Source: Pelistega europaea
Lineage (GTDB): Bacteria > Pseudomonadota > Gammaproteobacteria > Burkholderiales > Burkholderiaceae_B
Assembly (NCBI RefSeq): GCF_013133775.1
Contig: NZ_JABGBO010000002.1
Span: forward strand, 1 to 64,000
Direction of reading: 5' to 3'
Length of the DNA: 64,000 nt
The translations under genes were made by a program, and so were the position numbers. The notes under the pieces were generated by a model. That model worked only from the letters and a program-made list of their open reading frames with translations. It did no database searches and was not told where the DNA came from. This document shows positions 1 to 7,138 of the stretch, piece by piece. How positions within the stretch are numbered: the stretch's first letter is position 1; each line of letters begins with the position of its first letter.

Positions 1-36
1 GTTGATGATTTGACTTTCGCTAGTGCGTTTGCTCAT
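1..36 (-). CDS. Probable IS3-type transposase OrfA, N-terminus only
   Basis: Only the first 12 codons lie in the window (reading MSKRTSESQIIN), running off the left edge. The start is well supported: an AAGGAG ribosome-binding site sits 7 bases before the ATG at 34-36. Short basic starts followed by xxxQII are common in IS3-family OrfA proteins (IS407 group, for example KRFTEEQII), so a transposase is the best guess, but 12 residues cannot prove it. The neighbouring plus-strand frame lacks a 5' end, which fits an insertion-element end around bases 70-105. Any other short basic protein remains possible. Confidence 0.3.
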   Translation of the reverse strand, partial: MSKRTSESQIIN

Positions 37-52
37 GGTAAAACTCCTTTGA

Positions 53-922
53 AATAAGTTTACGGTAAAGTTCAAAAAAGTTCTACTTTCTTGTTGTCTT
101 AATTTAGGGGATGGCTACAATACAGATTTAAATCAAATTCCTTATGAGTCTATTAAGTTAGATGATTTTGGAAGGGAGATTGATGCCTACAATTTCATCC
201 AAGAACATGGGGATGGGTTATTTGATTATTTAGTAGAACCATTTAGGCGGTGGCAACCAGGTACTTATCATTATTTGAGCAATGGTAAACTTTTCTATGC
301 AGTGCATAAGTCTCCCTACCCCAATTTTGACGATATCACTCAATTAGGATTAATAGTCAATAATAGAGTTTGTTACATTAAATACACGGCATATACCTAT
401 GAGGAAGGTAAGAATGACTACCCTACTATTCCTTTGGCAATTCTTAATTCTTGGCTTTATCGTGCTCAGGGATGGGATGTGGCAGAATCAATAGCGATTG
501 ATATTCATAGAGGTGTTTTACCTTCAGCAAAGACGTATTCTGTATCACCAATATGCTCACTTATCAGGGAGTTAGCAGATAAGGAACGGCGCGTATTACC
601 TCAATATGCTGAATTTCTAGAGGCGAAATTTAATCATCCTTTCCGCCAAAGCTATCACATTAAAGAGTTTATGGATGATAAATACTTTGAATTACGGTGT
701 TTGCTAGATACACGGTTAGATGGAGACTGGGGAAAAAATGGTTTCCAGCTATTTGTCTCATCGCATAACACCGAGCGTAATGTGTATGTCGTACCAAGAA
801 CAGATGTCATGCAAATTAAAAAACTCTCTCATCCAGCAGAAGCTATTGATAGCTATGCAGCACACCTATTGTCAGGGAAAGAAGGAGAGTTTGATTTTCT
901 GCAATACGCAGAAGATTTTTAA
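53..922 (+). pseudogene. 5'-truncated gene of unknown function
   Basis: The reading frame is open from just after a stop at 50-52 to a TAA at 922. No ATG with a ribosome-binding site is found at its left end. The coherent protein seems to begin near base 107 (LGDGYNTDLNQIPYES) and continues through the TTG at 275 that a gene caller might choose. About 270 residues remain, rich in aromatic and charged residues, with no signal peptide or membrane segment. I do not recognise the family. The missing start next to a probable transposase points to truncation by an insertion element, so this is probably a fragment rather than a gene starting at 275. Confidence 0.55.
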
Positions 923-949
923 GTGCAAGGTGGGGGTAGCATAGGGGTT

Positions 950-1066
950 GTCTATTTGGCTATTATGTAGGCCAGTAAGAAATGGACTATGCAGATACGA
1001 GACTGGCGTTCGGCATTAAATCAGTTTAGTATTATGTTTGGTGAGCGTATTACCGACCGTATTTAA
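950..1066 (+). pseudogene. IS256-family (mutator) transposase C-terminal remnant
   Basis: Translation gives VYLAIM, an in-frame TAG at 968, then ASKKWTMQIRDWRSALNQF and SIMFGERI, ending at TAA 1064-1066. The pattern KKWTM.I.DW..ALNQF.I.FG.RI is the conserved C-terminus of IS256/mutator transposases. The following bases to about 1099 (ATTTGCACAAAATTCCGGACAGGC) look like the typical right end of such elements. Nothing upstream resembles the rest of the transposase, and the internal stop confirms decay. It lies immediately downstream of the minus-strand MNT gene, exactly where a HEPN partner would be expected. Confidence 0.7.
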
Positions 1067-1119
1067 AATCCATTTGCACAAAATTCCGGACAGGCTCTCT
1101 ATGTAGTTCGTTAATTGAT

Positions 1120-1413
1120 TCATACAACTACAGCCTCCCTCAAAACCTTTTCCTTAAATCTTGTTGGTAAGCTGCATTCTTCCGTTAAATCAAAATTATC
1201 TCCTACAATTTCTTGTAAATCTGAGCAAAATGCACCAATATCAATTAATGTCGTTCCTGGTTTTATGTTAATTAAAAAATCAATATCACTGTTTTCTGTA
1301 TCTTCGCCGCGAGCAACGGAACCAAACACACGCAAATTACTTAATTTTGGGTGACGAGCAAAACAAGCAAGAATTTCATCCCTATGTAAGGCGAGAATTT
1401 CAGAGGGCTTCAT
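1120..1413 (-). CDS. Orphan MNT-type nucleotidyltransferase (antitoxin-like)
   Basis: A 97-residue protein with the minimal nucleotidyltransferase signature GSVARGEDTENSDIDFL (GSxxRG followed by SDxD, the metal-binding aspartates). In HepT/MntA systems such proteins AMPylate and neutralise a HEPN RNase toxin. The ATG at 1411-1413 is preferred over an upstream start at 1452 because AGGGAGA lies 5 bases before it and the family normally begins about 25 residues before GSxxRG. No HEPN gene follows on the same strand; the space is taken by the IS256 remnant. It is therefore either a solitary antitoxin or half of a broken module. Confidence 0.8.
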   Translation of the reverse strand: MKPSEILALHRDEILACFARHPKLSNLRVFGSVARGEDTENSDIDFLINIKPGTTLIDIGAFCSDLQEIVGDNFDLTEECSLPTRFKEKVLREAVVV

Positions 1414-1813
1414 ATCTATCTCCCTAAGTAGCCTACGTTTAATTATATACAAAAAAGCATAGTCACACAGTCGATTATTTTATCTCGATAGAACCTTCCG
1501 TATCAATGTTACCCAAATCAACGGAAGTTTCTGAGTGTTAAAATTGGTATTGTAGCAAGACAGCCCTATCCAATTGAAGTGACCTCTCTCCCCCAAAAAA
1601 TCACTGATAGGACGATGAAATTTCCTGTAAACTGAAATTTCAGAGGAGCTCTGCGACGAAGTGAAGACTTCTTGATGCAAAAGTGTGCCTGTGTATGGGA
1701 TTTGATAATCAAGGTAAGTCTGCTATTTTATTCTATCTGGCAATGTTTTTTCTGAATATGGTATTTTTACTAGTGAATAGAACTTGACTTAAATTAAAAA
1801 AAAAAAAAAAAAT

Positions 1814-1832
1814 AATAATACGAATATTAAAT
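1814..1832 (+). promoter_or_regulatory. Motif shared by the HAD-cluster and lysE upstream regions, copy 1
   Basis: AATAATACGAATATTAAAT lies 54 bases before the HAD-phosphatase start, just after a run of 15 adenines. An almost identical 18-mer lacking one T (4897-4914) lies before the LysE-type exporter gene. The AATATT core is palindromic and the flanks AT-rich, so it could be part of a promoter, an operator, or the scar of a duplication. The similarity is directly visible; the function is inference. Confidence 0.4.
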
Positions 1833-1885
1833 AATTTCAATGCATTAGCTACCACTTTATCACAATCACAAATGGCAGGTGACTT

Positions 1886-2671
1886 ATGAAAAGCATCAAA
1901 GGAATTATATTTGATATTGATGGCACACTGGTGTTAAATCAAAAAGCACTACCGGGGGCATTGGAGACTGTATCCAGTTTAAAGGAAAAGGGGTGTCAGT
2001 TAAGGTTGATTTCCAATATGACCAGCAAGTCCCCTGTTGAGCTTAGTCATATGTTAGGCAGTATGGGATTTAATATTGATCCCGAAGAAATCCAGACCGC
2101 TGTCTCTGTGTGCATAGAGTATCTGAATAATCATTGTGATAAAACCGTATTTTTAGCTATCCCAGAAAAGCTATTGCCTCTTTTCTCAGGAGTAAACAAA
2201 ACACAAGATAATCCTGATTTTGTGGTCATGGGTGATTTGGATAGTGAGTTTAATTATTCTTTACTGAATAGAATTTTTAATTATTTAACGTCTGGGGCTG
2301 AATTAATTACTTTTCACAAAAATCCTTTTTATTTTCGTGATAATGCAAAGTGGTTGGATAGTGGCGCATTCACGATGGCGCTAGAGCAGGCAACAGGCAA
2401 GACTGCTGTCGTAATGGGTAAACCATCACCCGTCCTATTTGAAAGAGCTGTTGCTTCGATGGGATTGGATAAAAAAGAGGTTCTTGTTATCGGAGACGAT
2501 GTCAGTTCAGATATTCAGGGAGCGAGAAATGCGGGCTTGAAATCTTTGCTCGTAGGAAGCGGTAAGTTTCAGCCCTCACACCTAGAGACATATCGTATCT
2601 CAAAAGACGAATTCCTTCCTCACATTTCTGATCTTATTACTATGTTGGAGAAAGATGATGAAGCTGCTTAA
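1886..2671 (+). CDS. HAD-superfamily phosphatase, subclass IIA (NagD/LHPP-like)
   Basis: A 261-residue cytosolic hydrolase with all HAD motifs: motif I FDIDGTL at about residues 9-15 (nucleophile Asp), motif II ISNMT at about 43, motif III lysine in VMGKPSP at about 177, and motif IV IGDDVSSDIQGARNAG at about 205. The large cap between motifs II and III, and GDDVSSDIQGA, place it in subclass IIA with NagD and phospholysine phosphatase (LHPP) proteins. The substrate is unknown. The start is set by AGGTGA six bases upstream. The gene overlaps the next by 17 bases, so the two are translationally coupled, suggesting that phosphatase and ligase act in one pathway. Confidence 0.85.
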   Translation: MKSIKGIIFDIDGTLVLNQKALPGALETVSSLKEKGCQLRLISNMTSKSPVELSHMLGSMGFNIDPEEIQTAVSVCIEYLNNHCDKTVFLAIPEKLLPLFSGVNKTQDNPDFVVMGDLDSEFNYSLLNRIFNYLTSGAELITFHKNPFYFRDNAKWLDSGAFTMALEQATGKTAVVMGKPSPVLFERAVASMGLDKKEVLVIGDDVSSDIQGARNAGLKSLLVGSGKFQPSHLETYRISKDEFLPHISDLITMLEKDDEAA

Positions 2672-3902
2672 TATTGAGGTCAATTCACGAGGAGAAGTGT
2701 TCTTTGGACGGTATGATATTTTTCGGGAAAATGGTGCTGAAATCTATCACCTCACATCTAAAAATAATCCTTCCACCTACCCTATGTTTGCGGGAATTCG
2801 TTATTTTTCAGAGCAAACTTTAGAAGAAGCCATAAAAGTAGCCAAATTATGGCACGAACAAATAGGATTTGATGCTGTAATTACTACAGATGAGGCTTCT
2901 GTGATATCTGCAGCGGCTATTAGTCAGGAGTTGGAGCTTCCTGGTTTGTCTGTTGATGCAGCTCAGAAGAGTCGCAATAAATTCTATATGCGTTTAGCTC
3001 ACCAGAAATACTCGGCACCCCACCCTCATTTTCAATGTTGTGATACATTAGATCAGGCAGTGGCGGCAGCCTCACTTATTGGCTATCCTGTCATATTAAA
3101 ACCGACTCTTGGCGGTAACGCAGAGCATACTTATTTAATTCATGACGAAAAAAAACTGAGAGATATTTTCCCTAAAGCATGGGAAGCTAATCAGCGGTAT
3201 TCTTATTGTCAGCATGATGCCCAAACTATTTTGCTGGGTCCTAATAGTATGCTTATAGAGGAATTTCTGTCAGGAAGTGAACACTGTGTTGAAGCATGGG
3301 TAAAAAATGGTGTGGCTCATATCGGTTCTATAGCAGATCGTATATCTATCGAATTAGATACTTTTGATAATGATCTTTATAGAACACCATCGCTTTTGTC
3401 TTCATCAAAAATTGCATTGTTACAAGAAGCCTTACAGGCTGGGGTTACGGCTCAGGGTATTACTCATGGTGTTGTTCATGCAGAGTTTAGGTTCCACCAC
3501 GATAAACCGTATATTGTGGAAATCGCGGCAAGGGTTGGTGGAGGTAGTCTTTATAAAATGGCTCAGCTAAGCTATGGTTACTGTCCCATTAAGACCGCCT
3601 ACTGTGTGGCGACAAACACTTATGTTCAAGAAAAACCTTTAAGTAAAACAGGAAAGGTAGCTGTGGGTTTAACTATGCTTTGCCAGCAAGGGATAATTAA
3701 GCGAATTCATATTCCTGAATTTGTGAGGAGCCATCCTAATGTTTTTAATTTGGGTATATTAGCAAAAGAAGGAGATTTTCATCGAAGACCTCCTGAAGGA
3801 AATGATATTTTTGGCTATTTAGGCGTTGTAGGTGATTCACAAGAGCAAGCTATTGAGTTGGCTGAATCTTTGTTTGCCTCTATAACGATAGAGCTTGAGT
3901 AA
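2655..3902 (+). CDS. ATP-grasp ligase, L-amino-acid-ligase-like
   Basis: A 415-residue ATP-grasp enzyme. The ATP-binding lysine region is GYPVILKPTLGGNAEHT (about residues 143-159), the adenine-contact region MLIEEFLSGSEHCVEAWV (about 200), and the magnesium region HAEFRFHHDKPYIVEIAARVGGG (about 275-297, Glu and Asn/Ala-Arg positions). Layout and length match carboxylate-amine ligases of the BacD type, which join amino acids into dipeptides or similar conjugates through an acyl phosphate. The substrate cannot be read from sequence. Start is ATG 2655 or 2658. It overlaps the HAD gene and is followed after 20 bases by an exporter, an arrangement typical of small-peptide or antimetabolite production. 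Confidence 0.8.
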   Translation: MMKLLNIEVNSRGEVFFGRYDIFRENGAEIYHLTSKNNPSTYPMFAGIRYFSEQTLEEAIKVAKLWHEQIGFDAVITTDEASVISAAAISQELELPGLSVDAAQKSRNKFYMRLAHQKYSAPHPHFQCCDTLDQAVAAASLIGYPVILKPTLGGNAEHTYLIHDEKKLRDIFPKAWEANQRYSYCQHDAQTILLGPNSMLIEEFLSGSEHCVEAWVKNGVAHIGSIADRISIELDTFDNDLYRTPSLLSSSKIALLQEALQAGVTAQGITHGVVHAEFRFHHDKPYIVEIAARVGGGSLYKMAQLSYGYCPIKTAYCVATNTYVQEKPLSKTGKVAVGLTMLCQQGIIKRIHIPEFVRSHPNVFNLGILAKEGDFHRRPPEGNDIFGYLGVVGDSQEQAIELAESLFASITIELE

Positions 3903-3922
3903 TTGTTGGTAGTGGAGGCAAC

Positions 3923-4831
3923 ATGAGTGATACATTATTGGGCGTATTATGTGTTCTGTTATTTTTAATTATATCCAACGTTAATGCAGTACTTTCGGGT
4001 TGGTTGCTACAACAGGTACATCCATTTACTTTACTCTTTTGGAGTTTTTTAGTTGTTATTATTTTCTTTCAAGTACGATTACGAGTGACAATGGGTAAGA
4101 GTTCCCTTCGTGTACCTACATTTTCTACCAGAAATTTGTTATCTCTTAATGTGGCAAGTAGTGTAAGTTGGATTGGCTATTATTATGCATTACGATATAT
4201 CGAGCCAGCAATTGTTAGTGCATTGATGGGATGTATTGGTCCTATGTTCATTGTGATTAAAAACTTTTTGTCTACAAAAGTATGGGAAAAGAGGAGTTTT
4301 TTTGTCGCTGTGGGAATGTTGTTAGGAACGGTCTTGCTGGTGTGGAGCTCCTTCTCTAGCAGTGGGTTAGAAAAAATATCACTCATAAGTATTGCAATTG
4401 GCTTATTGTCCGCTTTTATTGGTGGATTGGGTCAAGTGATGACTACGCTGTCGACAAAAGGGTTAGCTGCTCAAGGTTGGAATGCAAGCCAAATTATGGC
4501 ACATCGGTTTTATTTATTAGTGTTGATTGTCGGAATGTTAGCTTGGCATAATGATGTATTATTAGTGAATAACACCAATAATGTTTTACCAATTACGCTT
4601 ATTTCTATTGTGGGCGTATTGATTCCTTTGTGGGTATTACAAAAGGGAATTATTTTATCTTCGCCCCTTACAGTCTCTGTTCTATTATCTTTTTCTCCTC
4701 TGGTAACATTGTTTTTCCAAAAATTCGATGCACGTTTGGCATGGTCTAGTATGACTTTTGTTGGGTGTGTAGTTATAGTAGCGAGTGTTCTCGCCCATTT
4801 CATAACATTACAAGGAAAAGAGAAAAAGTGA
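3923..4831 (+). CDS. EamA/DMT-family exporter
   Basis: A 302-residue inner-membrane protein with about ten hydrophobic segments in two EamA halves. Clear segments start at residue 5 (LLGVLCVLLFLIISNVNAVL), and the second half carries GLLSAFIGGLGQVM. Drug/metabolite transporters usually export amino acids, peptides or toxic metabolites. The start has GTGGAGG seven bases upstream. It lies 20 bases after the ATP-grasp gene, so it is probably in the same operon and may export the ligase product. The stop TGA overlaps the GTG of a 22-codon open frame (4828-4896) that may be a truncated further gene. Confidence 0.8.
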   Translation: MSDTLLGVLCVLLFLIISNVNAVLSGWLLQQVHPFTLLFWSFLVVIIFFQVRLRVTMGKSSLRVPTFSTRNLLSLNVASSVSWIGYYYALRYIEPAIVSALMGCIGPMFIVIKNFLSTKVWEKRSFFVAVGMLLGTVLLVWSSFSSSGLEKISLISIAIGLLSAFIGGLGQVMTTLSTKGLAAQGWNASQIMAHRFYLLVLIVGMLAWHNDVLLVNNTNNVLPITLISIVGVLIPLWVLQKGIILSSPLTVSVLLSFSPLVTLFFQKFDARLAWSSMTFVGCVVIVASVLAHFITLQGKEKK

Positions 4832-4896
4832 ATTCTCCAAGTAACGATAAGGATGTTAGAGTTGTTCGATTGAGTAACTTAAAAAATTTCATTTAA

Positions 4897-4914
4897 AATA
4901 ATACGAATATAAAT
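4897..4914 (+). promoter_or_regulatory. Motif shared by the HAD-cluster and lysE upstream regions, copy 2
   Basis: AATAATACGAATATAAAT lies 21 bases before the lysE ATG and directly after the stop of the 22-codon frame. It matches the motif at 1814-1832 apart from one missing T. Shared sequence before two co-located transport/biosynthesis units could mean common control. Equally, it could be the junction of a past rearrangement. Confidence 0.4.
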
Positions 4915-4935
4915 GGAATTTTGGAGACAACACTA

Positions 4936-5562
4936 ATGAACTACTCGTTACTTGCCACCTATGTGCTTTCCATTGTGCTTTTTTTAGGTACGCCTGGTCC
5001 TGTGACCGTATTAGTGGTGAGTGCGAGTATTAAAGACGGTTTTTGGGCGGGGGTAAAAACGGTGATGGGAACAAGTACCGCCTCTCTTATTCTGATTGCT
5101 GTGTCTTTTGCCATTATTCAGGGGGTATTTTCCGTAAGTGAAGTGGCTTTGAGTTGGCTTACTCTGGTGGGTTCATTGTACTTATTGTATTTTGCTATTG
5201 GTATTTTGAGAGATAAGGCAAACATTCAACAAACCATTAGCGAAAATGCGGGTAAAGTCACTCGTCGTCATTTCCGTGATGGTTTTCTGATTGGTATTTC
5301 TAATCCGAAAGATATTTTGTTCTTTATTGCCTTTTTCCCTATGTTTTTGGGTGTTTATCCTAATAATGTTGGCGTGTCTATGTTGGTGCTTGTGATGGTG
5401 TGGGTGGCGTTAGACTATAGTATTTTGTCTTGTTACTCCTTTATTTTTTCCAAAATCAACAATAATCGTACGGTAAATGTGATTAGCAAAGCCTCTGGCA
5501 GTATTTTATTGTTGGTGGCGTTATATGCGATTTATACAATGGGAAGGGCGATTTTAGCTTGA
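4936..5562 (+). CDS. LysE/RhtB-family amino-acid exporter
   Basis: A 208-residue membrane protein with six predicted hydrophobic segments. It has the LysE-family hallmark TPGPVTVLVVSASIKDG near residue 19 and the second-half signature GFLIGISNPKDILFFIAFFP near residue 118. Family members export basic or neutral amino acids and derivatives. The ATG at 4936 is chosen over the upstream TTG because GGAG lies nine bases before it. It follows the EamA gene after 104 bases and is on the same strand, so it may serve the same product or act independently. Confidence 0.85.
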   Translation: MNYSLLATYVLSIVLFLGTPGPVTVLVVSASIKDGFWAGVKTVMGTSTASLILIAVSFAIIQGVFSVSEVALSWLTLVGSLYLLYFAIGILRDKANIQQTISENAGKVTRRHFRDGFLIGISNPKDILFFIAFFPMFLGVYPNNVGVSMLVLVMVWVALDYSILSCYSFIFSKINNNRTVNVISKASGSILLLVALYAIYTMGRAILA

Positions 5563-5631
5563 AAGTAGTTATCAGCAACGTAATTCAATCATTCTATGAT
5601 TGTGTAGGGTTTAAAAGCATAATGCTTGTCG

Positions 5632-5940
5632 CTAGCCTGCAAGAGAGGTTAAGTCGACTTTAAGTGCATGAGCAATTTTGATGATGGTTGCAAATTGAGG
5701 TTTAGAACCTGAACGTAAAGCTCTATATAAGCCCGCACGATCAAGTCCAGTTGCCTCGGCAAGATTGTGCATCCCGTATGCTCGTGCTGCAGTACTGAGG
5801 GCATCAATAAATAGACTGGGATTATTGTCTTCTATGGATGCTTTTAGCGCTTCTGCCAGATACCCTTGTATAAGACGTTCAGAGTATAAAAAATTTGCTA
5901 AGTCCCAAGACTTCACACCGTATTTCTTAGTGGCATTCAT
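5632..5940 (-). CDS. HigA-like antitoxin (HI1420 type)
   Basis: A 102-residue DNA-binding antitoxin. The C-terminal helix-turn-helix reads MHNLAEATGLDRAGLYRALR followed by GSKPQFATIIKIAHAL, the pattern of the addiction-module antidote family named after Haemophilus HI1420. Such proteins neutralise a RelE-fold toxin and repress their own operon. In this family the toxin gene comes first, as here: the toxin stop overlaps this gene's start by 14 bases. A perfect palindrome before the toxin (6286-6303) is the likely operator. Confidence 0.85.
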   Translation of the reverse strand: MNATKKYGVKSWDLANFLYSERLIQGYLAEALKASIEDNNPSLFIDALSTAARAYGMHNLAEATGLDRAGLYRALRSGSKPQFATIIKIAHALKVDLTSLAG

Positions 5941-6244
5941 TGATATGTTCCTTGATTAAGTCTTCAGCTATTTGAGTCGCTAATTTAATATCTTTCGATT
6001 GGGTTCCTTTGTGACCGCCAGCTAATAGAAAACAGACTGTATCACCGATGAGTGTGTAGTAAACTCGATACCCTTTACCTTCTCGGATACGCAGTTCCCA
6101 AAGATACTCATTCAGGCGTTTATGGTCACCAAAATTCCCATACACAACTCTATCTAATCGAACAGCAATTTTCTGTCTTGCAGAATAGTCTTTTAAATGC
6201 TTAAACCATTCATCAAATAAATCTGTACTTTTTAAAGTAATCAG
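5927..6244 (-). CDS. RelE-fold toxin (HI1419/phage Gp49-like), apparent CTG start
   Basis: A 105-residue RelE-superfamily toxin: WFKHLKDYSARQKIAVRLDR at the N-terminus, then GNFGDH, ELRIREGKGYRVYYT and GGHKGTQSKDI, matching the HI1419 family along its usual length of about 100. Such toxins are ribosome-dependent mRNA interferases or relatives. No ATG, GTG or TTG lies at the conserved N-terminus. The best start is CTG at 6242-6244, seven bases after GAGGAG. A call at the GTG at 6145 would discard a third of the domain. The gene may thus be weakly translated or silenced by loss of its start. Confidence 0.75.
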   Translation of the reverse strand: MITLKSTDLFDEWFKHLKDYSARQKIAVRLDRVVYGNFGDHKRLNEYLWELRIREGKGYRVYYTLIGDTVCFLLAGGHKGTQSKDIKLATQIAEDLIKEHINECH

Positions 6245-6285
6245 AGTATGTCTCCTCTTAGAGGGTATATTATTAATGCTATGAT

Positions 6286-6303
6286 TGTAGACGATTGTCT
6301 ACA
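6286..6303. promoter_or_regulatory. Palindromic operator candidate of the HI1419/HI1420-type module
   Basis: TGTAGAC-GATT-GTCTACA is a perfect 7-bp inverted repeat with a 4-base spacer, 42 bases upstream of the toxin start and within its expected promoter. HigA-type antitoxins bind such palindromes for autoregulation. The repeat is visible directly; binding is inferred. Confidence 0.55.
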
Positions 6304-6355
6304 TTATTGCAAGATACCAAAAATCAGTCATACTAGAATACTCTTTTAGATTTAT

Positions 6356-6622
6356 TCAGCGGTTATAAATCGTATCTCGCTTACCAATGGCAATGACTTC
6401 AACGGTAACGGTATCATCAATGACTTCATAAAGTAGCCTATAGCCAACAGTACGTAATTTAATCTTATACCGAAAGCCAGCATATCCAGATAATCGGTTT
6501 TTCTCAATATGAGGCATTTCTAGTACCTTAGTAAGTTTTTTCTTAAAAGCTGTCTTTACTGTATTGTCTAGGCTTTGCCATTCTTTTTGTGCGGATTGCG
6601 TAAAAACGAGATTATAGGTCAT
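6356..6622 (-). CDS. RelE-family toxin
   Basis: An 88-residue toxin: MTYNLVFTQSAQKEWQSLD, then HIEKNRLSGYAGFRYKIKL, RTVGYRLLYEV and IAIGKRDTIYNR. The L.g....ykikLr..gYRL.Y and final GkRd..Y motifs are those of RelE/ParE-fold mRNA interferases of the RelE branch, which cut mRNA in the ribosomal A site. The length is typical. Its start overlaps the antitoxin stop by 11 bases, the standard antitoxin-first order. It is independent of the second module on the same strand 111 bases downstream. Confidence 0.87.
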   Translation of the reverse strand: MTYNLVFTQSAQKEWQSLDNTVKTAFKKKLTKVLEMPHIEKNRLSGYAGFRYKIKLRTVGYRLLYEVIDDTVTVEVIAIGKRDTIYNR

Positions 6623-6860
6623 CTAAAGATACCTTGATGCGCTTTTCATTTTTACGTTTATCTGCAATTGCATTGAGTTCTAAATCCTCCAAGCGTTCAA
6701 TAAGTTCTGCATATTTATAAGCAGGTATACAATAAAAAGCGGGTTTGTTACGATTTAACACAGCGACTACTTCACCATCTGCTTCTTTGATAGTTTGCAT
6801 CGGTGCTTTTTTAAAATCGCTAATACTAGCAGTAAATTCAGCATGTAATGGAGTAATCAA
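6612..6860 (-). CDS. RelB/Phd-YefM-family antitoxin, TTG start
   Basis: An 82-residue antitoxin with the Phd/YefM-like N-terminal DNA-binding half (SISDFKKAPMQTIKEADGE, VVAVLNRNKPAFYCIPAYKY) and a charged C-terminal tail that would wrap the toxin. The start is TTG at 6858-6860, six bases after GAGGAG. No ATG occurs before the conserved region, and the next in-frame ATG would remove the DNA-binding part. Low initiation of the antitoxin is unusual, because antitoxins are normally made in excess. Confidence 0.85.
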   Translation of the reverse strand: MITPLHAEFTASISDFKKAPMQTIKEADGEVVAVLNRNKPAFYCIPAYKYAELIERLEDLELNAIADKRKNEKRIKVSLDDL

Positions 6861-7138
6861 AATAGACTCCTCGTTGAGGTTATTAAATATACTTTTAATT
6901 GTACCATTAAAGACACTATAGCGCTTAACTTCATTGTACTTTGTCTTTAACTATAATCAAACGATTAAGTGTCAAGTTTAGGATAGACTTTAGCTAAAAA
7001 ATCGTAACCATAGAAAGCAAACCATAAAAAGTGCATTTTACAGCAACTACTCCTTGCTGAATATAGCGTGAAATTCCTAATAGTGAAATCTTTTAAATCC
7101 ATTACAATAGCTATTTATTTCGGTAGGAGAATTGGAGC

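Noticed and set aside
720-944. 74-codon frame overlapping the truncated gene
   Set aside because: It is in another frame of a coherent protein and has no start signals.
1480-1680. 66-codon minus-strand open frame
   Set aside because: It has no ribosome-binding site, no recognisable family and lies in a noncoding-looking gap of about 470 bases (1414-1885), in which I see only an A run and the shared motif.
6145-6145. GTG start for the HI1419-type toxin
   Set aside because: It would remove the first third of a domain that is intact upstream and has a ribosome-binding site before CTG 6244.
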